The position numbers and the translations under genes were made by a program. Positions 1 to 12,969 of a stretch of 64,000 nucleotides of DNA are shown here, one piece after another; the stretch's first letter is position 1; each line of letters begins with the position of its first letter. Origin of the DNA: Limnoperna fortunei (lineage: Eukaryota; Mollusca; Bivalvia; Mytilida; Modiolidae); assembly GCA_944474755.1 (NCBI GenBank), contig OX104112.1:60667640-60731639 (forward strand). The letters are read 5' to 3'. The notes beneath the pieces are model-generated. The model was not told the origin of the DNA and searched no databases. It saw nothing but the letters and a program-made list of their open reading frames with translations.

Positions 1-709
1 ATATATGTGTAAAGAGTTTTATGACAGTGGGTAATATTATTGTCGAGGATGTTGATGCTTATTCATGAACACCACAAAAGTTTTTGTGGAACATTAAATG
101 CATCCAATTAAATAAAGGGATTTTAACACAAAGTTTAATAAGGAATAATATCTTTGCAGTGTTGACTAATTAATACTTTGAGTTGGTGTGGTTTTTTTAG
201 CTCACTTAGCGCATGTCGTCGTCGTCCGTAAACTTTTTACATTTCAATCTTCTTCTTCAAAACCACTTGGCCAATTGGAACCAAACTTGGCAGGATTGCT
301 TATTGGGTGGTTCTTAACAAAGTTTGAGTTTGGTGCTGATCAAATATGAAACATGGCTGCCAAGGCCATTAATGGGTTCTAATTGGCTGAATTTCAAAAA
401 TCTTATTCTCATAAACCGTTTGGCAGATTGATTTGAAATATTGAAGAAATGTACCTTAGATGTTCCACTACAAAGGTTGAGTTTTTTGTGCTGATCCAAA
501 TCCAACATGGCCGCCATCGCAGGACTTAGTTAAACATAGGACCCTATGGGAAAAACATACAAACAACTTCTTGGAAACTGTTCTACACAATGAAGCCAAA
601 TTATGAAGAAATGAAGGTTGGATAGAAATCTTATTATTTTGAGTTTTGGTGCCAATTGCAAATTCAACATGGCTTCCAGGGCCACTTATGCATTCTCATT
701 GGCTGAATT

Positions 710-990
710 TCAAAATTCTTGGGGCCTCAGTGGCCGAGTGGTCAAGGTAGTTCGTCTACTATTGATCACGTGGTCTGTCAACACTGAGATTGCAGGTTCG
801 ATACTAACTGCAGGCAGGGTGTACTCGACTCCAATCTTAATTGACAAGGATTGCCAGTTTTCCTACCACAGATGGGGGGTTTTCTCCGGGTACTCCGGCT
901 TCCTCCCCCAATAAAAACTGGACGCCATGATACAGCTGAAAAATTGCTGAAAGTGGCGTTAAACACCATCAAAACAAAATCAAAATTCTT
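710..990 (+). mobile_element. Full-length tRNA-derived SINE with target duplication
   Basis: The SINE body is 721-979 (259 bp), flanked by the 11 bp direct repeat TCAAAATTCTT (710-720, 980-990). Pol III box A TGGCCGAGTGGT (731-742) and box B GGTTCGATACT (795-805) give a Leu/Ser-tRNA-like head. The body has the TCCGGGTACTCCGGCTTCCT to GTGGCGTTAAAC region that I associate with the molluscan Meta/RUDI type; the family name is from memory. Confidence 0.85.
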
Positions 991-1124
991 CTTCTTATAA
1001 ACCGCATAACAGATTGATTTGAAATTTTGCAAAAAATGTACCTTAGATGGTCCTCTACAAAGTTTGAGTTTTTTGTGCCGATCCAAAATCTAAGATGGCC
1101 ACCATCGCAGGACTTAGTTTAATA

Positions 1125-1979
1125 TACAGTCAAACCTGTCTTAGCAACACCCTCCATATAACTACTTCCTGTGTTATGTGACCATATTTATTCCTCCCGA
1201 ACATTTTTCCATTCATTTTACCTTTATATAACAACTCCCTGTCTTATATGACTGACGGCCATGTTTTCTGTTCGTTTTGACCAAGAAAACCTGTCTAAAA
1301 CGACTATCGGGACTGTATAAATCATTAAGCAATAAAAAAACCCTGACGAAAAGAAGATTCGTAGACCATTCGCATTGTTGTCAAATATCAAAGTTCTTCG
1401 AAACAGAAAACTAAAGTTTGAAGCCATCAAAAACTGTTTTATCATCTTAGAAGCGAAGTTCAGATCGCCCTGTAAAATTTGGACAGTCGTCAATGTCGTT
1501 ATTCGATTTTGTTGCCATTCAGGTTGGAAATGGTGATGTTTCTCATAACGTAGTGTTCATTCTATAATCACGCCATTTTGTTTTACAAAGGGAAACAATC
1601 ATTACGAAACCAGTGTACACTGGTTCTAAACCGACTTTCACTTTCGACATAGAGCATATTGTTAAAACACAAGGAAACCAGTAAAAAGAAAAATACAACA
1701 ACTAAATGGGTGAATAAAGTTGAATAAAGTTGACCTGCGGTAATACAATCGGAAATCAAAATGCTCATTATTGTTGTATATTTTGTACTTGCGTTATATC
1801 CATAAAATAAATGTCATATTTTACTGTTTTACTGGTATACAATCCACTCTTTCACAAACTGACAACATGAATGTGTTGATGGGTATGCAAACATCATTAC
1901 CTGTGTATAAAGACCCCTGTCTTATGTGACCTTTTTTACAATTTCCCTTCAAAGGTCGCTGAAGACAGGTTTGACTGTA
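1125..1979. mobile_element. Mariner-like MITE, 851 bp, TA target duplication
   Basis: Element 1127-1977 begins CAGTCAAACCTGTCTT and ends with the inverted complement, AAGACAGGTTTGACTG, with TA on each side. It interrupts the ~330 bp repeat between GACTTAGTTTAA and GGACCCTATGGG. Inverted ends starting CAGT plus TA duplication suggest Tc1/mariner; there is no transposase inside, so it is non-autonomous. Confidence 0.8.
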
Positions 1980-3134
1980 GGACCCTATGGGAAAAACATA
2001 CAAACAACTTCTTCTCAGAAATTGTTCCACACAATGAGGCCAAATTATGAAGAAATGATTGTTGGATATTTATCTTATTATTTTGAGTTTTTCCAGCCAA
2101 TTCCAAACTGAACATGGCTTACAGGGCCACTAATAGGTTCTGATTGGCTAAAATTAAAAAAAAAATTTTTTTACAAACGCAAGGCAGATTGATAAGAAAT
2201 ATTGCATAAATGTACCTTAAATAATCCTTTACACCTTTACAAAGTTTGAGTTTTTTGTGATGATCCAAAATCCAAGATGGCTGCCATCGTAAGACTTATT
2301 TTAACATAGGACCCTATAGCTATGGGAAAAACATACAAACAACTTCTTCTCTGAAACTGTTCAACAGAATGAAACCATATAATGAAGAAATGATTGTTGG
2401 ATATTTATCTTATTATTTTGAGTTTTCAAGCCAATTCCAAACTGAACATGGCTTCCAGGGCCACTAATGGGTTCTGATTGGTTGAAATTAAAAAAAAAAA
2501 TTGTTTTACAAACCGCATGGCAGATTGATTTGAAATATTGCATAAATGTACCTTAGATGATCCTCTACAAAGTTTGAGTTTTATATGAGGATCCAAAATC
2601 CAAGATGTCTAACACCTGACGCTATGGGAAAACCATATAAACAGCTTATTCTCTGAAACTATTCCACACAATTAAATCAAATAATGCAGAAGTCCATTTT
2701 GGATGGCAATCTTATTATTTTGAGTTTTTCTAGCTGATAGGAAATCAAAATGACTGCCAGAGGTGCAAATGCGTTTTGATTGGCTGAAATTTCAAAACTT
2801 GTTTCCTTCCAAACTGCTTGGCAGAAGATGTGATATATGGTCCTCTACTAATTTTAAGTTTTTGTTTCAATCCAAAATACAAGATTGCTGCGACCATTTA
2901 ACATCAGTCAACATAATAACCTATAAAAAAAAAATTAAACGGCTTCTTCTAAAAAATTATCCTACATAATACTGCTGATTGGAAATTCAATATGGCAACA
3001 TTCACAGAAACAGCATTTCACATAAACTCTTTGGCATTTTATATGAAAATTTGCACAAAAGTAATGTCGCTTAAAAAAGTTTTTTGTAAGTCAAGTAAGC
3101 GATAGTTTTTTGGGGGGTTTTTTGTTGGAAGTTT

Positions 3135-3146
3135 GGGGGGGGGGGG
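3135..3146 (+). repeat. Poly-G tract (12)
   Basis: Uninterrupted run of 12 G just before the 650 bp MITE; a possible G-quadruplex former and a spot prone to length error. Confidence 0.7.
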
Positions 3147-3232
3147 CAGTGTTTTTCTTTTTTTGTGTATTGTTTCTTGTACTTTATTTTTAAACTACAT
3201 GGTTTCCACATTTTACTGGGTTGGAATCTCCC

Positions 3233-3882
3233 TAGCTACAATAATGTAGCTCCTTTTTTTTGTGGGTTTTTTTTTATGGACGGAGCTACAAAGAGGTCCC
3301 ATTACTCGTAATGGAGCAGCCCGGGAGTGATTCACACCCGGGGGTTTTATGCATATTATAAGCAATTACACTGTTTCCCTGGTTTGCTACATACTTTTTT
3401 ATGTATTTGCAGTTTTACTGATATTTCCACAACACCGTATTTGTTAGTTTTATCACTTTATTCGTAATCATGGCATTGTTTGACAAAATATGAATTCCGG
3501 AAGTGCATAATTTCGATAATATCAGAATCGATCTGGTAAAAAAGTGTAATTCCGGATGATTTCAGCTGTATTCATTTGCATTATTATTATGTCCCCTTAT
3601 TACAAATTTTACCGATACGATTCCGAAATTCTACACTCCACAATTTTAATTATGTCAACAATGCCACGATTACGAAAAAGTGTAAAAATTATTTAATTAG
3701 ACATTGTAGACATATCAGATGAACGGCGGAGGAAAGAAAACATATTTATTTAATAAAGACAAAGGTTAAATAGCGGAAAATATGTGTAAATCCTAAAAGT
3801 GTTTTTGCTCCATTGCGAGTAATGGGACCTCTTTGTAGCTCCGTCCATCAAAAAAAAAAAAGGAGCTACATTATTGTAGCTA
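3233..3882. mobile_element. Mutator-like MITE, 650 bp, 9 bp target duplication
   Basis: Inverted ends of about 80 bp (3233-3314 and 3806-3882) are near-perfect apart from T/A-tract length. Both ends carry the words GGACGGAGCTACAAAGAGGT. The first 21 bp of each end are identical. The flanks are the direct repeat GAATCTCCC (3224-3232, 3883-3891). Long inverted ends and a 9 bp duplication are the hallmark of the Mutator superfamily. Inside is AT-rich sequence with no ORF. Confidence 0.88.
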
Positions 3883-3894
3883 GAATCTCCCATA

Positions 3895-6800
3895 TCCGGC
3901 CGTAATGCTTGCATCATCAGTTATATTATAGCTTATGTTGAAGTTTGTCTTTTGACTCAAGTTCTGTATAAAGTAACAGTTGTTTTTTATCTTCTCTAAT
4001 CTTGTAATTAAATAAAAACTTTGATATTAATTTACTTTATCCTTTCTAAGTATGTTTAATAATATTTATTTTAAAAATGTTAGAATCATCTGCTGATTTA
4101 TGTTTCAGCTAGCAATTGATTTTCAGTTAAAATTTGCATAAAGACGTGGTTTGTGAGTTATCTCCCTTTTGGGAATAGAAAAACTATGTTTTACAACACA
4201 ATGACAAAGCACTCATTCAGAGACAGAAGAAGTCATTGTTTGAGATTTATTACTTTTTCATTTTGATTCAGACTATAAAATTTGATGATTTATTTTATGT
4301 GATTTTTATCTGAATATCAACTATAATGAACCATGTGTCAGGGAGTATTTTAATAGAAACAAAATATTAAACTCAAAAAACAAAATGTATGCAACCTGAT
4401 ATCATCTTTTAATAGGTATCCAACCATAAAACATTGCCAGTGTGATTTACGATTGAAGTTATTGTCATATTTATTACATGGATTGATGGCCTCTGTACAT
4501 GACAGTGTTGTATTGGAAATCGCACCCAGTCTCTCTGATGTTACATGGCCATGGATCTTAATTTACATACTAGACCTTATAATGGATTGTAATCAGTCTT
4601 AAAGTTCCATATAAATCAGTGTATATTATTGGTAATGTCAGACTTATGTTTTCTTAACTTCAGTCATTGAATATCAATTGCATAATATTTTGGTCATGTT
4701 GTATTTTGTTTTGCAGAATTAGAAATATTTATAAAAAATAATATGTCTCCAGAACATGAATATTAAAGATGAAGAATTGTTATCATATTTCAAAATATTT
4801 GAGAATGATTGGTTGTGATCCATTTATTATAACAATAAGGAGATTAACAAGCAAACAAATTTTTACACAGTTCTTTTGTTGTTTTCCATAAGAGTTAAGG
4901 CCCTTTTACTGAAACACTTTGGTACTTGTATAAGCTGTAATGCTGACAGATTTCTGTTTGTGTGACATAAATATATTGGTCTATGTGACATTTGTCTCTT
5001 TTTTTCTCTTTATCCTTCCATTTTTAAATGGAAACAAATTAGGATGAAAATAAAGAAAGTAAATGATGGATATGTTTTAATATTACCATAGCAACTGTCA
5101 GAAAGCATCAAATAAAGTAGAAAAGCCATCAGTTGTATGGTCCCACATTGTCTGATAGTTGACATTGAAATATGATGTTTAGCTGCATAGAGTGAGCTTC
5201 TTTTGACAGCAAAATCATCATATATCCTTCTGGTATTGTCTAAACTTGCTAGTAAATATTTTGATTGAGTGCTATCTGTACTGTGTGTCAAATGTTGAGG
5301 AGGTTATTAAGGAGACAGGCAGCGTTACATACGACATATTGTGTTAAGCCCTTGATGTATGGCTCTTTGGTGTTAAGAAAGAATCATTTCTCAAGTTTTT
5401 TTTAAGCATTTGTATTTGTCTTTGGGGATTTGAAAGCTGTTTGTTAGCCCCTAAGAGCTCAAGATAAAAGATGAAAAATATCTGCTATAAATTAGTTTAT
5501 CTATTGTTAAGGTAATTTACTATATCAAATTTATCTTGTAAACTATTTCTTCTGTCTGTTGAATTTATTAAATCTCTAAATCTTGTCTTTTATCTCAGTT
5601 TCTTTCATTTTTCATTTTGATTTTTAATTCCTGTTGTGATTTTTTTCTTGATTTTTAGTCAGAATTTAAATTTCTAATGTCGATTGAAGTTCTTATAATG
5701 GTAAGTATTTCTTTCTTGAGCATTCATTGTCCTCATATTACTGTATTAGTGTTTTTTTCATGTTACTGCAATGAATTTGTGCTGGATTTGATTGAAAGAT
5801 TGATCTTTAACACCCAGTTATAAGTAGTTTATCTAATCTAGTTTTGTTGTTTTACACCACTTTAAACAATTTTTCAGCTGCTTCAATGAATTCATTTTAT
5901 ACTGTATTGCTAATTAAAAGTGGAGTACCAAGTGAGAATTGTGGACCATTGGGAGGAAAAATTGGTTAATTAACATTGGAACTGAATATACAATGCTGGA
6001 ATCATGCTAAAACTAACAAGCACAGTGTAGACACCCCTACCTTGTCTACTGGAATACTCATTAGGAGAACAATTTACAAGCAGTAAATTATTTTTTCACT
6101 TTTAAATATGGGTATTGGATGAAGTAATGACATTTTTATTTGCCATAGAAAAGGGAGGGTACCTCAGTTTTATTCATCCTTATTTACATTACAATTTGGC
6201 TGTGTGGTTATGTATAAAATCCACACGGACATCAACAGCAGAATTTATTGTTAGAGTATATTGAGGCAAAAATAGCTGCCAACATGAAATGGTAGTTTTC
6301 ACAGGAATTAGTTAACCTTGAATATACCCTACATTTTTACACTGAATATAGAGTGAGTGTTTATATCACAAAAGAATTAAGATATACAATACAGTAGTAG
6401 TACCTTCCATGTGACCTTATGAAGAGGGAGTGGCATTTAGCAAAATATGTGGAAGGTGGAAGAGTAGGGGGGGGGGGGGGGTATTTCAGTACTATACAAA
6501 TGTTATTTTAATGTAGTAAGGGGTAGCCTCTGGCATGTCTGGTGAGTGTAATCTTCTAAGACAGAGGAAAGAGTTTTCTGCATATATTTTCATGAAGACT
6601 TGGATAACTTTAGTTGACTAAATGGTTATATGTATAAACCTGTTTTATATTTTTCCTTGTGTTTTTTTTTAAATGTCCACATAATAGACAAGAAAACAAT
6701 TAAAGGTTTTTATGTTAAAAAATATAGTTTTTACTTCTATTATTGTGGATGCTCCAAATAAATTCTATTTTAAAGTATTTATATCTGACAGATTTGTATT

Positions 6801-9769
6801 TATCTTTACATCACAAAATCTTAAGAGACAGGATTGATGTAAATGTTTATCAGTAGAAATGATGGCTTTAAAAATGTTAATACATGTATATGCTTCTTTT
6901 AAACACATACATTGAAAATGGTTGCAATATAAGTGAAAGCATGGGTTTTTTTCATAAAATTTCTGTCTTTGATAAAACATACTTGGAGTTTTTAGGTCCA
7001 AAGTTATGCCTGGGCATTACATTTTTTGTGTGTGGATAGAATGACATTTTGCTAAACATCAACGAAAATGTTTGATACAATAGTTTTGTAACTATGGAAC
7101 AGAATGTTTGATTCTTGAATTTCAAAAAAACTAGTTTTTTATACCTATATAGTTCGCCTTTGTGACTGTTACAGCTGTTGTCTGAATAAATTTGAGACCT
7201 TGTGGTCATTATCTCCATGTAACTAATATATCATTGTAATTTATGATGATGTGGACTATGACTACATGTGTGTCCAGACTGAGTAACCTTAGATTACTTT
7301 GCATCTCACCTGTCACTAAATGATGCTTTTACATGTTAAATATTGATGCTGTTTTGTCTCACCTGTCCAAATAATGATGGTTTAGTCAGCCTGTGTTTAA
7401 TAATGATATGTCATATAAAGAGATATTTGACACAGTAAACGTCTGTAACAAAGAATACATTCACAAGGAGAAACATCTCTATTTATCTTGTTAATAAATT
7501 CTGAGGTTAACATGAGAATAGGTCATTAGGCTTTATAATGGGTTCTAGTACCACTGTTAACCATTTTTTGGGCTATAAAGATGACCAGTAGGGTAGGGAA
7601 GCCCTAGCACCCAAAGGAAAACAACCAGGGAAGTAACTCTGGTTTTAAGTAAAGTGCACCAATTTGTGTAATTATATTAAGTAGGGCATTGAAAAATATT
7701 GTTAGAGGGTTTATATTCCTGTTTAATTTATATAAACTGGAGAATTTGATATTGCTACAGAAGTTACTAATAACTCAAAAATAAGTTTAGATTTGACTTA
7801 AAGTTTATTTTTAGAAATCCAGAATAATGCTTGTAAGCAACAATAAACTTTACTGTTGATGAGACCAATTACCACTACCAGTTTACTCCACCATCTGAGC
7901 CTTTTATAAGATGGATAAATAATGCCTTGCCTGAAATTGAAGTCAAATTGTATTTTAGCTTATTTCTATTTAGTTAACTACTGGTCACCATAGCACCAAA
8001 CTTGGATTAAATATTATTCTTAATGCTACTTTACTGTTAAAGCAGCTCTGATTATTAACTTATGCAATGGCTAATTTATCCATTTTCATTGACTAACATA
8101 CTAACAAAAAAGAAAAATGCAATAGCAAACAATAAACAGTTTGAAATAGCAATTATGTGAAAAATTAGTACTTTTATAACAAAGACCGAATACTAGAATG
8201 GATATACTTCACCTTCAACTTCTAAGGGTGGAGTAGAAGTTTGAATGTAAAACCTCATTGTCAGATTGTCAAAGATGTCAAAATAAGGTCAAATCTGGCT
8301 AATCCCTATCAAAAAAAAAGAAAACAACATTGTAAAGGTAGTCTGATAGCATATACAAACTCTCTTTGTAGTAAAAAAAATCTGATGTACCAAGGGAGAC
8401 AACTCTAATACACCGAAATTCATAAAGCATAAAAAATGAAATATGATGTGCATTGTTTTTATTATAGCAGACAAATGAATCAGCATGTTTCAGGCCGCTG
8501 GCTGTTCTAGTGACAGTAAGAGAATAGTTTAATCATGTAAATGTAATGTAAGCTTTGACAGACAGGTGATTTTTCTAAAACAATCATCAGGCTCACCTGA
8601 TATTTACTCCATGGTTGTTATAATTATTTGTGCGTTTTCCACTTAACCTTTAGTCTAATCCTCATAAGTCACAAATGAATATGACATTAAGAATTACATC
8701 TTGTCACTGTTTTTTACATTGATAATTATTTAACAGGTATTAATTACCTGTTTGTTAGGTGTGACAAAGAAAACTTTTCTGACAATTTATTAAATGGCTC
8801 ATAGGATGTACAGATGGTGTTAAATATGACCTCAAAAGGGAGGCACAGCTGTGATAGCATTTACAGTTTTGTTTGAGAAAACTTATCCATCAGTCATATG
8901 TCTTCTATGATTGATGTGACATCTTAATGTTTTGTTAACAAATAGTTACAAGTATTTTTTTCCACTTAGAATTTTTTTTTAATTACATGTAAATATAAGA
9001 ATAAATGTAAGAATAAATAGTGTCAACTAATGTTCACAATTTAGATGGCTTCTTTCTTTAGGTGCTTGTAGACCCAAATGTAAATTAAAATATTTGATCA
9101 GTAATTGACATTAAAGCTCATTTCTTTTTACACTGGAAGCAAAATAAAAAATAGAGGTCCTTTCTTAGTTCATTGTTTTAGCGGAAAATCCCGACCTGGA
9201 ATGTTTTGTAACAATACTACACCCCACCAATTATCTGCAAATTCATATTCTTTCCTCCTTCATAAGTTTTAGTTTGTATTATCTTTGCCGTCACAAAGCT
9301 TTTAAATGTTGATTTCATGACAATGAAAATTATTAGTATTCTTATATCTTTATTTCCTATGAATTAATAAATTATTTTGACTGTGGAAAAAGTCTTACAT
9401 TCTTGATATGCAAATAAATTATTTTATGTGCCAATAAATTTAACAACAGTCATAATTGTCCTATTAGAATGTATAGTACTGATGATTTGTAGGATATTTT
9501 ATCATGGATAACAAACTTTTTCCCATCCTCCGACCTCACATCAGTGGCCTGTGTCCTTGTTACAGTGAATGTAGACTCAGTACCCCAAATTTGAAGATGC
9601 ATAATTTTTATTTCATAAAACTTAGTTACTCCCCCATTACTAAGTGGCAAATGCCCTATAGTGATCAGTCTGTTCATCAATGCATCCAAAACGAAATGTG
9701 TCTGGGCTATAACTTTTCCCTTTGAGGTAGGCTTTTTATATTTGGCAAGTGGGTAGATAAATTGAAGGT
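3895..9769. other. Non-coding stretch, nothing identified
   Basis: AT-rich, stops in all frames, no recognisable repeat edges except a 15 bp poly-G at 6467-6481. It may hold tsh regulatory elements, which cannot be judged from one sequence. Confidence 0.5.
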
Positions 9770-10012
9770 AATATGTCCCATACCATGGTTGATGACTTTT
9801 CCTACTGGAGGTCAAGGGTTTTCTCTGGGTAATCTGGTTTCCTCCTCCAATAAAAACTGGACTCCATGATATAGCTGAAAAATTGCTGAAAGTGACGTTA
9901 AACATTATTCAAATAAACAAACAAATCACTGTGGGCAGAGTGTACGCGATGCCATGATATAACTGAAAATTGCAGAAGATGGCATTGAACACCATTCAAA
10001 TAAACAAACAAA
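9770..10012 (+). mobile_element. SINE fragment(s)
   Basis: Carries the SINE body words AATAAAAACTGGACTCCATG and GCTGAAAAATTGCTGAAAGT and a CAAATAAACAAACAAA tail, then a second, shorter body fragment and tail. The tRNA-like head is missing: two truncated copies or an internal duplication. Confidence 0.7.
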
Positions 10013-10119
10013 ATGAAATTTTAATCCTCCATTCAACACTTCTTCAATGAAGGCAGTTAAATGACAAATTATAGCCTATCTTCTTACTTGTTTACAAACT
10101 ATAAAGCCTATTATGAAAG

Positions 10120-10330
10120 TTAGGGGACATATAGATTTACAGTCCATTTGCTCATTTGTTTGTCCATCTACCTCAGGCTTACCTGTGCTTTTAAGCTTTC
10201 TTTAAGAAGATTACTTTACATGAAACTTGGTATAGAGTTACACAATGAGATCATTCTGTATAACTGTGCTTGAGTGAAATTTGAAACAAAAGTGGGGGGG
10301 AGGCAGTGTTTTGCAATATATGCCAAACAC
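10120..10330 (+). repeat. Dispersed repeat, copy 1 (GGGGACAT family)
   Basis: Shares an ordered series of words with 20487-20730: a GGGGACA start, a GTTTGTCC region, ATGAAACTTGGTATAG, a poly-G/purine region and AATATATGCCAA. Same orientation. Confidence 0.6.
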
Positions 10331-11944
10331 CAAAAAAAAAAACCAAACTCAGTGATAATTTTTTTGAATACAGATATTACCTACAATTGAGCTTGTCTCA
10401 GCATAAATCTTAACTTAAAATTAAGCAAATCAATCACGGTTGTTCTTTAAAGTGGGTAATGCCCGATTCATTATTATAAGCATTTGACTTTGATATGAAA
10501 TATTAAATAAGGTGTACATTTGAATGGAAGAGAAAAAAGATAAATTGTGAAAATATTGTTATAGATATAAAGAGATGAGTCACAATTAAGATATTAATGA
10601 TTTTCCTTGTACCCTGAATGTTATGGGATTGACAGGTAAATTGAAATACACCAGTCCCTGGGGGTTGTTAGCCTGTGTTATTGTCTGACAGTCTGTCAAC
10701 ATTTGTTTGTTCATCTTGACTTGTGATTCCAAATGCAAAACTATTGATTAAAAATGTACATTTATTGTTTTTTTTTCCAAAATTCCTTTTTTGCTATACT
10801 GCTATTTTAGTTCCTTACCAGTATTGTTTTTTTTTGTTTAATTTTAATAATACTTGTTTACCATATATGACATGTCATATACATGTAAAAGTTAAAAAAG
10901 TAGTAAAACTAACAGATACATTTCCATATTAGAGTTTGTCAATGGCTTCTTTGCATTAATTATAATCCTGGTACCACGACTTGGCTTGTGTCTTAAAAAA
11001 AAGGATATCTTAGGTTATATGATTCCTTGACTAATTTTTTCCATGGTTTGATTTCAATGACAAAATAGTGAGGCCATAATAAAAGTGTTGGTTTGCCATT
11101 TTCTGACAGAACTGATAAATTTGACTTTATTAGAACGCAAAAAAAACAGAAACAAAAATAATTTTTTAAGAATGGTCCCAGTGACACACAATAATGAACA
11201 TTAAATTGTTCTAAATGAGGTTTGTTCAGTTTTGTAACGGAAATGAAAGGAATGTCTCATCCTAGCTGTTACCCCAAATTAGGTTCTTATCAGCAGTAAT
11301 TACACCAATTGCATTGTTTGATCTTTTAAAGACATCTGAAATGATAAAACAAATTTTAGTAATGAAATTATGGCAATAAAGATAAATCTTTTTGTAAAGA
11401 TTGATATCTTAGCTCTGACATGTTGTATTGATATTCTATCATATAGTTATATAATATTTTTCTGACTTTAAAGAGATTAACAGGAAAGGTGAGTAAGATT
11501 TTTTCACCAAGGGAGAACTTTTTTTTTGAAGTATTGAATTGAAGTAATTGTTTAAGAGTTTAACATTTTAAAATGATTTTACATCTGATCATATGACAGG
11601 AAAAGGAAAGGCTATATAATTGTGTATCTTGTTTGTGTTAAGTTTTCAAATTGATTCTTCATAATTAAATATTTAAAGTACTGTTTTATCTTTTGTGTGT
11701 GGCAGCATTAACCCTCTTTGTCCTTCTGCTCACATATTCTTGACTATCTGCATTAAATAGAATTTACTTAAATTATGAGTTAATCCTAAGTCAAGTCAAA
11801 CCAGATGAACAAGTCATTATTAGCTCATCTTAGTCAAAAACTCAAGTGTGCTTTTGTGATCAAAATTTGTCTGTTGTTTGTTTTTGTTTTCATAGTTGTT
11901 GTAAACTGTTCATATTTTCATCTTCAAAACCAAGAGGCCATATG

Positions 11945-12192
11945 GTGGGAGAATGATGTAGGTAGGTAAGTCTGTTGATGGGGCATTTCAGCACTGAGGT
12001 TTTGGGTATGAGTCTCATTGCAGGCAGAGTGTGCTAAACTCCAGTCTGAATTGATAAGGATTGCCAGTTTTTGTACTCAAGGTCAAGTGTTTTCCTGCGA
12101 CCTCCTCTAACAATAAAAATTGGACACAGTGATATAGCTGAATAATTTTTAAAAGTGGCCACTAAACACAATTCAAACAAACAAACAAATTT
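11945..12192 (+). mobile_element. Degenerate SINE copy
   Basis: Head with GGTAGGTAAGTC (box A region), GGTATGAGTCTCATTGCAGG (box B region), body AATTGATAAGGATTGCCAGT and tail CAAACAAACAAACAAA. Confidence 0.7.
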
Positions 12193-12594
12193 TTTAAATG
12201 AAGGGTTATACACTGTTCAAAGTTGTAGAGAAGTAAGAAATTGATCAAACATGTTGTCGAAATTTAATCTTCTTAGTACAAATTTGTACAATTTCAACAA
12301 AACATTGCACAAAGTATCATTGGGTGAGAAAATTCATTTTTTTCAGGGACTGTTGGGTTCATTTCAACAAAGTTTGTTTCATTTCAATTATGGTGAAAAG
12401 AATTTGAATTTGTTTAATTCAAGGTTTGTTCTTTCTTTAAAAGGTGATAATTGAACAACTCTTTACTACATGTAATCTGATTTAGGTTAGAACAGATATT
12501 GAACACAAATAATTGCTTCCAAGACCACTTACAAATATATTTGTTGATAGATCATCTTTGAGTTGATTAAATTATTCCAGATCTGCATACCATT

Positions 12595-12965
12595 GTGACT
12601 CATGGGCCTCTTGTTGTACATGGTGCAAGGGTGGTCCTTACTTGATTTTACATGCTTATCGCTCTAGACCAGTGAATTTTAAAAGTCTTGTGTTTTACAA
12701 TTCTAATATGGCAAAAACTAGATATCAGTGGGATGGTATCCATCTCTGTGGGCCCCTCTGACTTTGACGTCAAAGCTCGAGGTCAAAGGTCAGCAACCAT
12801 GGTATATGACACATGACCTTGATATTATCTACTTACATACCAAATATCAAAAGCCTACTTAAACAGATAAAAATGTTATAGCACAGATACAATTATGGAC
12901 AGAAGCAGACAGACAGACTGATCCTTATAGGGCATCCACCCCTTATTGGCCTGCCCTAATTAACC
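12595..12965 (+). repeat. Dispersed repeat with GACAGACAGACTG motif
   Basis: CTTTGACGTCAAAGCTCGAG, AGGTCAAAGGTCAGCAACCA and a final GGACAGAAGCAGACAGACAG read like an interspersed molluscan repeat. No second full copy here, so the edges are approximate. Confidence 0.4.
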
Positions 12966-12969
12966 AAAG

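Larger units (their letters stand above)
1..3080 (+). repeat. Array of diverged ~330 bp repeats
   Basis: Recurring order of phrases: GGACCCTATGGGAAAAACAT, CTTCTTCTCAGAAA, ATTTTGAGTTTTT, GAACATGGCTTCCAGGGCCA, GATTGGCTGAAATT, GGCAGATTGATTTGAAAT, CTACAAAGTTTGAGTTTT, ATCCAAAATCCAAGATGG. Copies start near 530, 1980, 2305 and 2620, with a partial copy at 230-530. Broken by the SINE at 721-979 and the MITE at 1127-1977. No protein coding is supported. Confidence 0.85.

Noticed and set aside
731..805. tRNA gene suggested by box A and box B
   Set aside because: It is the head of a SINE: no acceptor stem pairing was seen, and the body, tail and 11 bp target duplication identify the element.
5659..5700. 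Mini-exon with an ATTTTTAG acceptor and a GTAAGTATTT donor
   Set aside because: Good-looking splice signals, but phase and reading frame give nothing that fits tsh; such signals are common by chance.
9450..9905. 151-codon frame on the - strand
   Set aside because: Its N-terminal part is translated SINE body; the rest has no coding features.
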